A DNA stretch of 59,470 bases. It comes from Paenibacillus agaridevorans. Its GTDB lineage: Bacteria; Bacillota; Bacilli; Paenibacillales; Paenibacillaceae. Position numbers and translations under genes: made by a program. This document shows, in pieces, positions 35,898 through 44,950 of this stretch. The DNA lies in the NCBI RefSeq assembly GCF_003112455.1, contig NZ_BDQX01000390.1, forward strand, positions 47,106 through 106,575, in the 5' to 3' direction. Numbering within the stretch: position 1 is the stretch's first letter; each line of letters begins with the position of its first letter. The notes beneath the pieces are model-generated. The model was not told the origin of the DNA and ran no database searches. It saw only the letters and a list, made by a program, of their open reading frames with translations.

Positions 35898-36773
35898 CTA
35901 TCCTTTTAATGCTCCGATCATCATTCCCTTAACAAAATATTTTTGCAAGAAGGGATAAAGAGCCAAAATTGGAACGGTTGCAACGATGATGACCGAATAT
36001 TTGAGCGTTTCCGAAACTAATCCTTTATCAAATGAATCCGTGCCTGCAAGCATGGCGTCGACATTGTTTACCACGAGGATTTCCCGAAGTACAAGCTGCA
36101 AAGGATACAAACTCCTGTCCCGGATAAAAAGCATTGCATTAAACCAGGCATTCCAGTGACCGACACCGTAATAAAGCACCATTACTGCCACTACGGGCAT
36201 AGATAGGGGCAATACGATCTTAAATAGAACCGTTAGATGCGAGGCGCCGTCCATTGTCGCGGATTCCGTTATCTCATCGGGGATGCCCATAAAAGAAGTA
36301 CGCATTAAAATCAGATTAAAGGTACTGACCGCCGTCGGAATAATTAAGGCCAATAATGTATTTTGCAGGCCAATTCCTGTTACCGTTAAATAATAGGGGA
36401 CTAACCCTCCGCCAAAAAACATCGTAAATACAATCATCATCATAATCGGATTACGCCACAGGACACCTTTGCGGGATAAGAAATAGGCGCCTAACGAGGT
36501 CATTATGATATTAGTCGTTACACCGGCAACGACTACGATGATTGTGTTTAAATATCCGCTCATAATCATACGATTTTCAAATACGAGCTTATAAGCCGCC
36601 AAAGAAAAGCCTGCCGGTTTTAGCAATACCCCTTGATGAGATAAAAAGTCTGCGGGATTACTTAGCGATGCAAATAATACATACAGAACCGGGTAGGCCG
36701 TAATAAATGAAAGCAACGAGAGTATCGCAACATTCGCGCCAATAAATCCCTTTCTGCCGATACTAGTTCTCAT
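35898..36773 (-). CDS. Sugar ABC transporter permease, YtcP type
   Basis: 291 residues, ATG preceded by TAGGAGGAG. Six helices, coupling loop EITESATMDGASHLTVLFKIVLPLSMP and the family ending KGMMIGALKG. Partner of the LplB permease 12 bases upstream. Paralogue of the permease at 18436, with clear divergence, so the two transporters probably take different oligosaccharides. Confidence 0.93.
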   Translation of the reverse strand: MRTSIGRKGFIGANVAILSLLSFITAYPVLYVLFASLSNPADFLSHQGVLLKPAGFSLAAYKLVFENRMIMSGYLNTIIVVVAGVTTNIIMTSLGAYFLSRKGVLWRNPIMMMIVFTMFFGGGLVPYYLTVTGIGLQNTLLALIIPTAVSTFNLILMRTSFMGIPDEITESATMDGASHLTVLFKIVLPLSMPVVAVMVLYYGVGHWNAWFNAMLFIRDRSLYPLQLVLREILVVNNVDAMLAGTDSFDKGLVSETLKYSVIIVATVPILALYPFLQKYFVKGMMIGALKG

Positions 36774-36785
36774 TGGATACTCCTC

Positions 36786-37715
36786 CTACCATAAGCTTGA
36801 TTGATTAACCTTTCTACTAAGCCAGTTAGCGGTCAAAAGCAACACGAAATTAATGGTCGAGTTAAACAAACCAACAGCGGAACTGAAACTCCATGCAAAT
36901 TCTTGTAAGCCTTTACGGTATACATAGGTCGAGATTACGTCCGCCGTTTCGTAGATAGCCGGATTGTAGAGCAAAATGATTTTTTCGTAACCGACGCTCA
37001 AAATGCCCCCGATTTTAAGAATAAGCAAAATCATGATGGTTGGGGCAATTCCAGGAAGGGTGACATGAACGGTTTGTTTCCAACGTCCGGCACCATCAAT
37101 CGTAGCTGCTTCATATTGCTGAGGATCTATGGAGCCCATCGCCGCCAAATAAATAATGGAGCCCCACCCGATCTCCTGCCAGATCTCGGAAGTAACGTAG
37201 ACGGGAACGAAATAACCGGGGTGATTTAGCATAGTGACTTTGTCGCCGCCGAATAAACCGATAATTGCGTTTATAATGCCGCTATCGCGAGTGAAATCAA
37301 GAACTAGGCCGCATACGACAACCAGCGAAATAAAATGCGGCATGTAAGTAACCGTTTGGACAAAACGGGAGAACAACTTTTTTTTCACTTCATTTATTAA
37401 TAGAGCTAAAATGATCGGGGCAGGAAACCCGAACACAAGTGAAGTCAAGCTGATGACAAGCGTATTTTTTAGAACTCTCCAAAAATAATAACTTTCAAAA
37501 AAATCCTGAAAATGTTTAAAGCCGACCCAGGGGCTTCCGAGTACCCCCTTCATTGGCAAATAATCCTTAAAAGCGATAATCGCGCCATAGATCGGTGCGT
37601 AATGAAAAACAATGTAATACAAGATGACTGGCGAAACGATTAGATATAATGAATAATTTCTCAGCCAATCTTTTTTTGCTTTATCCCAAAATGTTTCTCG
37701 AGTTTGCGTGTCCAT
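36786..37715 (-). CDS. Sugar ABC transporter permease, LplB type
   Basis: 309 residues from the ATG at 37715, preceded by GGTGGAG. The frame is open 42 codons further upstream into the binding protein gene, but that part lacks membrane character. Features: LRNYSLYLIVSPVILYYIVFHYAPIYGAIIAFKDY, six helices, and the ATPase contact loop QYEAATIDGAGRWKQTVHVTLPGI. Second gene of transporter operon 2, 71 bases after the binding protein. Confidence 0.92.
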   Translation of the reverse strand: MDTQTRETFWDKAKKDWLRNYSLYLIVSPVILYYIVFHYAPIYGAIIAFKDYLPMKGVLGSPWVGFKHFQDFFESYYFWRVLKNTLVISLTSLVFGFPAPIILALLINEVKKKLFSRFVQTVTYMPHFISLVVVCGLVLDFTRDSGIINAIIGLFGGDKVTMLNHPGYFVPVYVTSEIWQEIGWGSIIYLAAMGSIDPQQYEAATIDGAGRWKQTVHVTLPGIAPTIMILLILKIGGILSVGYEKIILLYNPAIYETADVISTYVYRKGLQEFAWSFSSAVGLFNSTINFVLLLTANWLSRKVNQSSLW

Positions 37716-37785
37716 GTCTCCACCTGCTCCCCAAACATAGGCCGGGTAGCACTTTTTCCCCGGCCGCCGTTCTATCTTCAAGCTT

Positions 37786-39432
37786 CTATCTATTGTTGTA
37801 ACGTTCCAACGCGGCTTGTTGCATGCTGATCGCTTGTTCAACGCCGAGTTTTTTCAATTGTTCGATATATTTGTCGAAATTGCTAATGGGTTCCGTGCCC
37901 ATGATGAACTTCAACATCATTTCGTTTTCATAGGTGGTTACTTCATTCATGATTTTCGCCATCTCGCCTTGTTCTTCTTCGCTGACAAAGATCGGAGGAA
38001 GGAAATGTTTGGCTACCTCCGTACTAGACCATACTTCGACCGCATCTGCTTGTGCCGGTATCATCGTCTGCGAAACGCCAGGATTCTGAATGAACGGACC
38101 CATATCATGCGACAGCGTAAATTTTGCCATGGCTTGGCTGACGGGCAAACCATCCGGATTTTTTAAGACCAGATCGGTAAAGACGATGCTGCCGTTTTCA
38201 ATTGTGTAACTGGTTCCCTCAATTCCAAAGTTCGCAAGCAGCATTCCTTCTTCGCTGTAGAGATAATCCAGGAATGCAGCCGCTGCTTCTTTATTAGCGC
38301 TATTGGCCGAAATGGCTGCACCAAAACGGGTGAAAGGCAGAGAATATTGAGCAAATTGAGGCTGATCGCCTTTATTCAATACCGGATAAGGAGCGCCGAC
38401 AACTTGAAATTTTGGATCCTGGTCTGCCATCGTGGTCGTCCATTTCGCTACGCCGCTGCCTGCACTAGCAACAGTAGCCCCTGATTTTCCATTCATAATG
38501 TTTGCATCAACCGTCTTGGTATCCAATGTGGCAAAGTTGTTATCAAGCAATTTTTCGTTAAACCATTGGTTCATCGTTGTAAGAAATTCTTTGTACCCTG
38601 GCTCAACTGGTCCGTATTTCACCTGTCCTTCATCCATGTAGAATCCTTTGGTAATGTCGTATGCACCAATAAACGTTCCCCACGAAAGAACGGACATCAT
38701 ATCCCAGTACGGGCTAAGCGGGGCCACCGCGCCTTTCTTTTCTTTAAATGCAGTAAGAACGGTATGCCATTCGTCGATTGTCGTCGGAACCTCAAGTCCC
38801 AACTCGTCTAGCCAATCTTTGCGTATTACCGGCCCCGCGGAGGTAAGCAGTCTTTGATCTCCCCTAATAAACGGGAATGAATAGTAACTTCCGGCGTCTG
38901 TTTTGACCATCTTGTCAATATCCGGATTTTCCTGTAGATATTTCGACAAATTCGGTGCATGTTCCAACTGAAGATCGTTTAGTTTGGCAATGACTTGATC
39001 ACTAATCGCTTTCTCCGGACCTCCAGGGTATGTCGCCCAATTATGCCAAATAATATCCGGCAGGTCGCCGGAGGCAACCATTAGATTGAACTGCTCATTT
39101 TCGGTGCCAGCCGTTGGATGAATAAATTCGACTTCCACGCCTGTTCGTTCTTTTAATGCTTTTGCGAACTCTGTTTCGGCGAGATTCTGGAAGTTCGCCG
39201 ATGTGTTTGCAGCTAAGGGAAGCCAAAACTTGAGTTTCACCCCGCCGCTGATCGGATAAGTTGCTTTTTCGCCTTGCTCGGTTGCTTCCGGTGCTTGCGT
39301 CGTATTTTTGGGAGCATTCCCTCCCCCATCAGATTCATTGCTTTTCGCGCACCCCGCTATCGTTAACATAAACGTGGCTGCCGCAACGAAAATCAGAAAT
39401 AACTTCTTTTTTGCATGCGTAAGATTGTTCAC
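37786..39432 (-). CDS. Sugar ABC transporter solute-binding lipoprotein
   Basis: 548 residues from a GTG at 39432 with GGGAGG 8 bases before it (an adjacent TTG or an ATG 10 codons upstream are alternatives). The lipoprotein signal KKKLFLIFVAAATFMLTIAGC gives the lipobox TIAGC. The body follows the LplA/YtcQ family: VKLKFWLPLAANTSANFQNLAETEFAKALKERTGVEVEF, NLMVASGDLPDIIWHNW, GSYYSFPFIRGD, RKDWLDELGLEVPTTIDEWHTVLTAFK. Intact, unlike the binding protein of operon 1. It captures oligosaccharide outside for the LplB/YtcP pair that follows. Confidence 0.92.
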   Translation of the reverse strand: MNNLTHAKKKLFLIFVAAATFMLTIAGCAKSNESDGGGNAPKNTTQAPEATEQGEKATYPISGGVKLKFWLPLAANTSANFQNLAETEFAKALKERTGVEVEFIHPTAGTENEQFNLMVASGDLPDIIWHNWATYPGGPEKAISDQVIAKLNDLQLEHAPNLSKYLQENPDIDKMVKTDAGSYYSFPFIRGDQRLLTSAGPVIRKDWLDELGLEVPTTIDEWHTVLTAFKEKKGAVAPLSPYWDMMSVLSWGTFIGAYDITKGFYMDEGQVKYGPVEPGYKEFLTTMNQWFNEKLLDNNFATLDTKTVDANIMNGKSGATVASAGSGVAKWTTTMADQDPKFQVVGAPYPVLNKGDQPQFAQYSLPFTRFGAAISANSANKEAAAAFLDYLYSEEGMLLANFGIEGTSYTIENGSIVFTDLVLKNPDGLPVSQAMAKFTLSHDMGPFIQNPGVSQTMIPAQADAVEVWSSTEVAKHFLPPIFVSEEEQGEMAKIMNEVTTYENEMMLKFIMGTEPISNFDKYIEQLKKLGVEQAISMQQAALERYNNR

Positions 39433-39635
39433 CAATCTGACCTCCCTCTTTCCTGTTCGCAAGTTTTGATATTATCGACGTCGACAAATGTAAGTTTAGC
39501 TTCGATATGCCGAGTTTAATAGAGACAGAACCCAATCTTAGAGGACATATTCAAAAAAACGCAAGCAGGAATGACGCTTAAATAATAAAACGCGTTAGGT
39601 CAATAGTTAAAATCAAGGGCCTTCTTTTTCGAAAA

Positions 39636-39670
39636 AAGAGGTCAACCAGACTTATTCTGGCCGACCTCTT
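39636..39670 (-). terminator. Intrinsic terminator of the membrane AraC regulator
   Basis: Arms AAGAGGTC / GACCTCTT with an inner CCAG / CTGG stem. On the minus strand a TTTTTTCG run follows. It starts two bases past the stop of the 39673 gene, so transporter operon 2 must have its own promoter in 39433-39635. Confidence 0.85.
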
Positions 39671-39672
39671 CC

Positions 39673-41937
39673 TTAATCCATCGTCCCGGAATATTTTCCG
39701 GGGGTAATTCCTTCATATTTAGTAAATGCGCGTCTAAACGTACGAACGTTGCTAAAACCGACCAACTGCGAGACCTCCTCAATCGTCAGATTCTGTTCCT
39801 TCATAATCAGCTTTGCTTTCTCCACCCGATACTTCCCAATATCATCCAGAAGCGAGTCGCCTGTCCCATCTTTATACAATTTCGATACATAGGCCGGGTG
39901 CAGCCCGATTTGTTCGGCAATGGATGCAATGCTTAAATTAACGTCATTATACTGTGCAGTTAAGATATCGGATACTTTAAGCAATATGTCATTTGTCCGT
40001 TTTCCGACTTGCTTGAGTCCGACTGCATCGCAAATGTCGCGCAGCATATTTTTAAGCTGAAGCTTCATTTCGCTTACCGTTTGACTTCCTAGAAGTCGTT
40101 CAATCGGATTAAGATTTTCTAAATACCCATTGTCATTGTCATACATTCCGCTTATGCCATTCATTGTTTTCATCAGAGTACCCACCAGATCGACAAACAG
40201 ACACTTGGCAAGCTGAAGCGGAAGCTGGCGTTGCTCAAGATTATGTTTAAACACCTCGTCAACAATCGATTCCGCGGCTTTATAATCGCCGGCTTTAATG
40301 GAATTTATTAATGCTTGCTCTTTTTCAAGCGGATAATAATACTCTCCTTTGGCGCGGGGAGCTTCCATATCCAGATAATCCATAACGCCGCTAACGCCGT
40401 AAATGCTTTGGTATTCCATAACTTCAACGGCTTCGTAATAAGCTTTGGATATTCCCGTAGCGGACGAGTGCAGCCGACTCATTGCAATGGTGACCGGTAC
40501 ACCGTATTTGGTTTCCATAAATTTCAACAAATGATTTGCAAGTTCAAATAGATCACGCTTCCAATCCAACTCCTGCACAACGTTAAAATTAATAAGACAT
40601 ACGATAAACTCGTCTATCTCCGCAGTAAAACCTTGATGGAGTTGGTTCGTCAACTCTTCCGTCACATTCATTACCGCAAAGTGGACTAATGAAGGAGAGA
40701 TCGTATTGTAATCCTCGATATGCAGGATCATAACTGCAAAATTTTCGGAAACGAAGGCCATTTCATGCAACTCCATTAGCTGTTGCAACGGAATTGCGCT
40801 GTCTCGACCTTTAAGCAGTTTTTCGAGAAAGTGATCTCGCATGACTCCTTTTTGTCTCCACAATTTACCGCCCATTTCCTTATTCTCAATCAATGTGGAG
40901 TGAATTTCCTGTTTCATAAATTCATATTCATTGATACCGTTGTTGTTTTCCTTTCCATTCGATTTTTTTTCTTTAAACATCTCCACCATCCCGCGTACAG
41001 GAGAATAATTTCGCCGTACGAATGTATAAGTTAAACCAAACCCTACACATAGGCATAAAAACAAACTCATTATGGTTGCTCGTTTGATTCCTTCAACCTT
41101 GTCCCAATAAATATGACCAGGCGTCATGATCACATACTTCCATTCCGACGAATCCGAACTAATATAAGAGACGACCAATTCTCGCTCGCCATCATTCACC
41201 TTTAGAACACCGCTGTCTTGGGGCATCTCATGATAAAATACCGGCAGCGGATCATCCAATGGGCGAGACGATGCAAGAACCTGATCAGAGCTATCGATAA
41301 TAGCGGCAGCCCCGTTGTGCAAATGAGCTTCCGCATTATTGACCCAAAACTTCGCTTGGTCCAGGAAAATCACAATGTTGCCAAGCGTAGACCCGTTCTT
41401 TATTATCGGGATCGAACGTATAAAGGCCAGGTCATCGCCAATCATGACATAATCGCCTTGATAATAACCTTCCAATTTTCCGACCCAATCACGATATCCC
41501 GAATTGCTTTTCTTGTACTGGCTGTGGTAAATGGACTCGCTGGTGTTGCTTAATTCGGGTGTTATGATGGTATCGATTTCCTTAAAATAAACGAAATAAT
41601 CATTCCACCTATTAGATGATTTATATACTTTTAAACTTTCGAATGTCTTGTAGATCGTAAAATATTGTGATGGTTCCAGCGGGCCCTGAATGGTTAGCAG
41701 CTCCTGTACTTGAGGATTTAATGCGATCTCAACGCTCAGACGATTAACATCTTCAAGCAGCGTGTCTATATCTTGTTGTACTTTAGATAAAATCAGATTA
41801 TTGGATCTATCTATTTCGCCGACGATGGTTTGATTCGATTTCATATAAATATAAACGCCTGTTAGAACGGGTATAAGAAGGATCACCACATAAGATAGCA
41901 GCCATGGAAATATAATACTTTTTCGTTTAAGTAACAC
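39673..41937 (-). CDS. Membrane-bound AraC-family regulator (YtdP/YesS type)
   Basis: 754 residues. Helices near residues 10-32 (FPWLLSYVVILLIPVLTGVYIYM) and 290-312 (MSLFLCLCVGFGLTYTFV) flank an extracellular Cache-like sensor; the C-terminus is an AraC domain (VNLSIASIAEQIGLHPAYVSKLYKDGTGDSLLDDIGKYRVEKAKLIM; LTIEEVSQLVGFSNVRTFRRAFTKYEGITPGKY). Same layout and same place relative to the transporter genes as the regulator at 20623: directly upstream, same strand. It probably activates operon 2 on sensing a breakdown product of the polymer. Confidence 0.92.
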   Translation of the reverse strand: MLLKRKSIIFPWLLSYVVILLIPVLTGVYIYMKSNQTIVGEIDRSNNLILSKVQQDIDTLLEDVNRLSVEIALNPQVQELLTIQGPLEPSQYFTIYKTFESLKVYKSSNRWNDYFVYFKEIDTIITPELSNTSESIYHSQYKKSNSGYRDWVGKLEGYYQGDYVMIGDDLAFIRSIPIIKNGSTLGNIVIFLDQAKFWVNNAEAHLHNGAAAIIDSSDQVLASSRPLDDPLPVFYHEMPQDSGVLKVNDGERELVVSYISSDSSEWKYVIMTPGHIYWDKVEGIKRATIMSLFLCLCVGFGLTYTFVRRNYSPVRGMVEMFKEKKSNGKENNNGINEYEFMKQEIHSTLIENKEMGGKLWRQKGVMRDHFLEKLLKGRDSAIPLQQLMELHEMAFVSENFAVMILHIEDYNTISPSLVHFAVMNVTEELTNQLHQGFTAEIDEFIVCLINFNVVQELDWKRDLFELANHLLKFMETKYGVPVTIAMSRLHSSATGISKAYYEAVEVMEYQSIYGVSGVMDYLDMEAPRAKGEYYYPLEKEQALINSIKAGDYKAAESIVDEVFKHNLEQRQLPLQLAKCLFVDLVGTLMKTMNGISGMYDNDNGYLENLNPIERLLGSQTVSEMKLQLKNMLRDICDAVGLKQVGKRTNDILLKVSDILTAQYNDVNLSIASIAEQIGLHPAYVSKLYKDGTGDSLLDDIGKYRVEKAKLIMKEQNLTIEEVSQLVGFSNVRTFRRAFTKYEGITPGKYSGTMD

Positions 41938-42024
41938 GGTGTTTCCCCCTTAGTTCCCCCAAAAATCTGCTGTCAGGTTATAGGCTATTATAGACTATAG
42001 TATGATACAATAAAGTAATTCCAT

Positions 42025-42040
42025 TATAAAACGCTTTCAG
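42025..42040 (-). promoter_or_regulatory. cre-like site in divergent AraC promoter region
   Basis: The minus strand reads CTGAAAGCGTTTTATA, one mismatch from TGNAANCGNWNNCW. It lies between two divergent AraC genes (starts at 41937 and 42098), near TATAAT (minus strand, around 41990) and TACAAT (plus strand, around 42007) -10-like boxes. CcpA control of one or both regulators is plausible. Confidence 0.4.
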
Positions 42041-42097
42041 GAAAACGCCATATACAGAGCTAAGTTGTTTCTACTATATATATCGATAGGAGCCATT

Positions 42098-43000
42098 ATG
42101 TATTATTCGATGTCGCGACTTTCCACCTTGGACGTGAGATGGGCGGATCTGTTTGATGCGGGTACAAACACCACATTCTTCGATCAACATTATAATCCGT
42201 ATTATGAGTTAATCGTAGTTGCCGATGGAATGGTAAATCTCGAGGCCGGAGGAATCCAAACGGTCTTACAGCCTGGGGATTCGCTGTTGCTTCGGCCTTG
42301 GGAGCAGCATAAGGGGATCGTCTCGGAATTTAAACAGGGGAAGTTTTATTGGGCTCAATTTTCCTGTACGCCTGGAATGAACAATTTTAATGTTAACCGC
42401 CTATCTGATCTCGACTTTGTCCATGTCGAACGTACCGAGCTTCAGACTGTCGAAATAAGTCATGAAGATCTGCTGATTCTCCCGCGTCTATACCGCAACA
42501 AACAATGTTATAAGCTGCTTAGCCGCTTCGAAGACCTGGCGGATATCATGAAGCAGCCTCGGGGTTACTTTCGATTTCAAAGCACATTAATCCTGTCCGA
42601 AATGATTGCCTCCATCGCAACGGATTTCCTGGAACAAAGCCACTTGGACACCAGCTTTCCGGTTTCCTATTTTACGTTTCGCAAGCTGGCCAACCATTTA
42701 AATAACGATTACGTATCCGAGCTTAACGGGGAAAGCCTAGAACGAACGCTTGATTACAAATACGAGTATCTATGCCAGATATTCAAGAAATACACAGGGA
42801 TATCCATGACACGTTATATCCAACTTCTTAGAATTCAAAGAGCCAAACATCTGCTTGACCATACCGGTAAAAGCATTCAAGAGATTTCACAAGAAGTCGG
42901 GTATTCGGATCCCTTTTATTTCAGCCGTTTATTTAAAAAATTAGAAGGAGTCGCCCCTCAGCATTATCGGGATATCGAACAGAACAAGCCCAACCGATGA
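42098..43000 (+). CDS. AraC-family transcriptional regulator with cupin sensor
   Basis: 300 residues from the ATG at 42098, with GGAG 6 bases before it; upstream in-frame codons have no support. A cupin-like sensor (PYYELIVVADGMVNLEAGG, QPGDSLLLRPWEQHKG) precedes a C-terminal AraC domain (LDYKYEYLCQIFKKYTGISMTRYIQLLRIQRAKHLL; KSIQEISQEVGYSDPFYFSRLFKKLEGVAPQHYR). Divergent from the membrane regulator at 39673 and convergent with the oxidoreductase operon. Its stop codon lies in the loop of its own terminator. Confidence 0.9.
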   Translation: MYYSMSRLSTLDVRWADLFDAGTNTTFFDQHYNPYYELIVVADGMVNLEAGGIQTVLQPGDSLLLRPWEQHKGIVSEFKQGKFYWAQFSCTPGMNNFNVNRLSDLDFVHVERTELQTVEISHEDLLILPRLYRNKQCYKLLSRFEDLADIMKQPRGYFRFQSTLILSEMIASIATDFLEQSHLDTSFPVSYFTFRKLANHLNNDYVSELNGESLERTLDYKYEYLCQIFKKYTGISMTRYIQLLRIQRAKHLLDHTGKSIQEISQEVGYSDPFYFSRLFKKLEGVAPQHYRDIEQNKPNR

Positions 43001-43021
43001 CCGGTTGAGCTTGTTTTTTTA
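42985..43021 (+). terminator. Intrinsic terminator overlapping the end of the AraC gene
   Basis: Stem CAAGCCCAACCG / CGGTTGAGCTTG (one mismatch) with the TGA stop in the loop, followed by seven T. It separates this gene from the convergent oxidoreductase gene. Confidence 0.85.
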
Positions 43022-43046
43022 TAGTCTTGCGTATCCAACTCCGGCT

Positions 43047-44087
43047 CTACAGCCGGATCTCCCGCCCGTGTTCGGCGGACTCGTAGATCGCCGATAGAAT
43101 CTTGATCATATCGACGCCTTGCTCCGGTACAAAAATCGGCGTTTCGCGGCCGAGCACGCATTCAACGAAGTGACGAATGTTCGCCGTATGTTGAGGAATT
43201 GCCGAACCCGGAAATGTCGGCTTCTGATCGATAAGCGCGCCTGCGGATTCCGTAAAGAGAGTCAGCTTGTCATTCGTGAGATTGAGACCGCCCTTGGTGC
43301 CTCTCCACTCGAGAAACTTCTGTTCTTCCGCAATGTTTGACGCCCAACTGAATTCGATCTGAAGCGTTGCTCCGTTATCGGAGCGGATGAAGCCAGTGGC
43401 CAAATCCTCTACGTCGAATGTACCTTCCGGGATCCGACCCGACGCGTCCGGCTGATCCGCAAACTTGCGGTACGTCGCACCCGATACCGCGACAGGTTTC
43501 GGATTGCCGCTCAGCCACATCGCGAGATCAATCATATGCACGCCAAGGTCGATCAATGGACCTCCACCGGACAGCTCCTTTGTTGTGAACCAGCCGCCGC
43601 GCCCCGGGATACCTCGGCGTCGAATCCAGCCGCAACGCCCCGTGTACAGCTCTCCGAGCTCGCCTTGCTCGATGATTCTCTTCGCGAACTGCGCTTCCTC
43701 GCTAAATCGGTTGTTGCGCATCGTCATCAACAGCTTGCCCGAAGCTTTGGCGGCATCCGCCATCTTTTGCGCTTCGACCGGATTTACCGCATCCGGTTTC
43801 TCGCAAAATACATGTTTGCCTTTCTGTAACGCCGCGATGGCAATCTCCGAATGATACAGGTTAGGTGTGCTGATTCCGACGACATCAATGGAAGGATCGG
43901 CCAGGAGCTCCCGGTAATCATCGTAGACCTTCGCATCGGGAAAGTCCTTTGCCGCCGCTTCTGCCGAAGCGCGCAGCGAGTCGCAGAAGGCGACAATTTC
44001 AACTTCCTTATGCGACAACCATCCCGGAAGATGCGCCCACTTATAAATTCCGCCGGTGCCGACTACGCCTACTTTTAGCACCGTCAT
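43047..44087 (-). CDS. Gfo/Idh/MocA-family sugar oxidoreductase
   Basis: 346 residues. The nucleotide-binding start VGVVGTGGIYKWAHLPGW and the motif GKHVFCEKPDAVNPVEAQKMADAA with the EKP Lys near 96 are standard for the family; GGGPLIDLGVHMIDLAMWLSG gives the His/Asp active-site region. It would oxidise or reduce a sugar hydroxyl with NAD(P). Its ATG touches the stop of the ThuA gene (TAATG), so both are translated together. One of three family members in the window, which differ clearly from each other. Confidence 0.92.
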   Translation of the reverse strand: MTVLKVGVVGTGGIYKWAHLPGWLSHKEVEIVAFCDSLRASAEAAAKDFPDAKVYDDYRELLADPSIDVVGISTPNLYHSEIAIAALQKGKHVFCEKPDAVNPVEAQKMADAAKASGKLLMTMRNNRFSEEAQFAKRIIEQGELGELYTGRCGWIRRRGIPGRGGWFTTKELSGGGPLIDLGVHMIDLAMWLSGNPKPVAVSGATYRKFADQPDASGRIPEGTFDVEDLATGFIRSDNGATLQIEFSWASNIAEEQKFLEWRGTKGGLNLTNDKLTLFTESAGALIDQKPTFPGSAIPQHTANIRHFVECVLGRETPIFVPEQGVDMIKILSAIYESAEHGREIRL

Positions 44088-44815
44088 TATTGCCCCTTAA
44101 TGATCTCTAGCGGCTTGGCATTGCCATAGACCGGATAATCACGCTGCACGGGCGCCGCCCACTTTACGGCATTGGAGATCACCTTGCGCACTTGCGGGTT
44201 GTAGTAAGTCGGATACGTCTCGTGCCCCGGCCGGAAGTAGAACACCTTGCCCGCCCCGCGCGTATAACAACAACCGCTGCGGAACACTTCTCCGCCTTCG
44301 AACCAACTCACCAAAACAAGCTCGTCCGGCTCCGGTATATCGAAGTGTTCGCCATACATCTCTTCCTGCGGAAGTTCAATGTATTCGCCGATGCCCTCCA
44401 CGATCGGGTGGCCAGGCTTAACAACCCAGATCCGTTCCTTCTCGTCCGCTTCCCTCCATTTTAAATCGCAGGAGGTACCCATAAGCTTTTTGAATATTTT
44501 GGAGAAATGACCCGAATGCAAAACAATCAGTCCCATTCCCTTGAGTACGCGGTCATACACTCTATTGACAATTTCGTCCTGCACCTCGCCGTGCGCCGTA
44601 TGCGCCCACCAGATAAGCACATCCGTCCGTTCCAGCACTTCGTGAGTCAAACCATGTTCCTCGTCGTCCAATGTAGCGATTGTAATCTCGCCTGCCACGT
44701 CCAAGCCCTGGGCAATTGCAGTATGCATGCCCTCTGGATAAACAGAAGCTACCTTCTCATTTTTTTTCTCATGACGGTATTCGTTCCATACGGTTACATG
44801 AATATGCTGGCTCAT
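44087..44815 (-). CDS. ThuA-domain protein (trehalose-utilisation type)
   Basis: 242 residues from the ATG at 44815, with GGGGAG at a good distance. ThuA features: a start HIHVTVWNEYRHEKKNEKVASVYPEGMHTAIAQGL, LERTDVLIWWAHTAHGEVQDEIVNRVYDRVLKGMGLIVLHSGHFSKIF and a final GAGKVFYFRPGHETYPTYYNPQVRKVISNAVKWAA. ThuA proteins have a glutamine-amidotransferase-like fold and occur with oxidoreductases in keto-sugar metabolism; the reaction is not settled. The duplicated regulatory block (44869-44949) is directly upstream, 54 bases from the start. Confidence 0.9.
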   Translation of the reverse strand: MSQHIHVTVWNEYRHEKKNEKVASVYPEGMHTAIAQGLDVAGEITIATLDDEEHGLTHEVLERTDVLIWWAHTAHGEVQDEIVNRVYDRVLKGMGLIVLHSGHFSKIFKKLMGTSCDLKWREADEKERIWVVKPGHPIVEGIGEYIELPQEEMYGEHFDIPEPDELVLVSWFEGGEVFRSGCCYTRGAGKVFYFRPGHETYPTYYNPQVRKVISNAVKWAAPVQRDYPVYGNAKPLEIIKGQ

Positions 44816-44868
44816 TCGTCTAATCTCCCCTTTGATCAACTTCCTCTCCATTTTAATAGAGGAACGAT

Positions 44869-44949
44869 CTCCGTTCGATTACCGAATCTATTTAATTTAT
44901 ACGGTATTCTGTCATGATCTTTATCCAATTTCGGGGCTATATTACGATA
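44869..44949. promoter_or_regulatory. Duplicated regulatory block, copy B
   Basis: About 81 bases nearly identical to 2777-2858 (one gap, roughly ten mismatches by eye). It fills almost the whole gap between the ThuA gene start and the isomerase stop at 44951, ending one base before that stop codon. On the minus strand GTATAAAT is a candidate -10 for the ThuA-oxidoreductase operon; on the plus strand the AraC-side promoter-like boxes are also preserved but face into the isomerase gene. Confidence 0.6.
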
Positions 44950-44950
44950 C

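Noticed and set aside
36786..37841. Longer LplB reading with 42 additional N-terminal residues
   Set aside because: The extension overlaps the binding protein's end, lacks membrane character and has no ribosome site; the ATG at 37715 has one.
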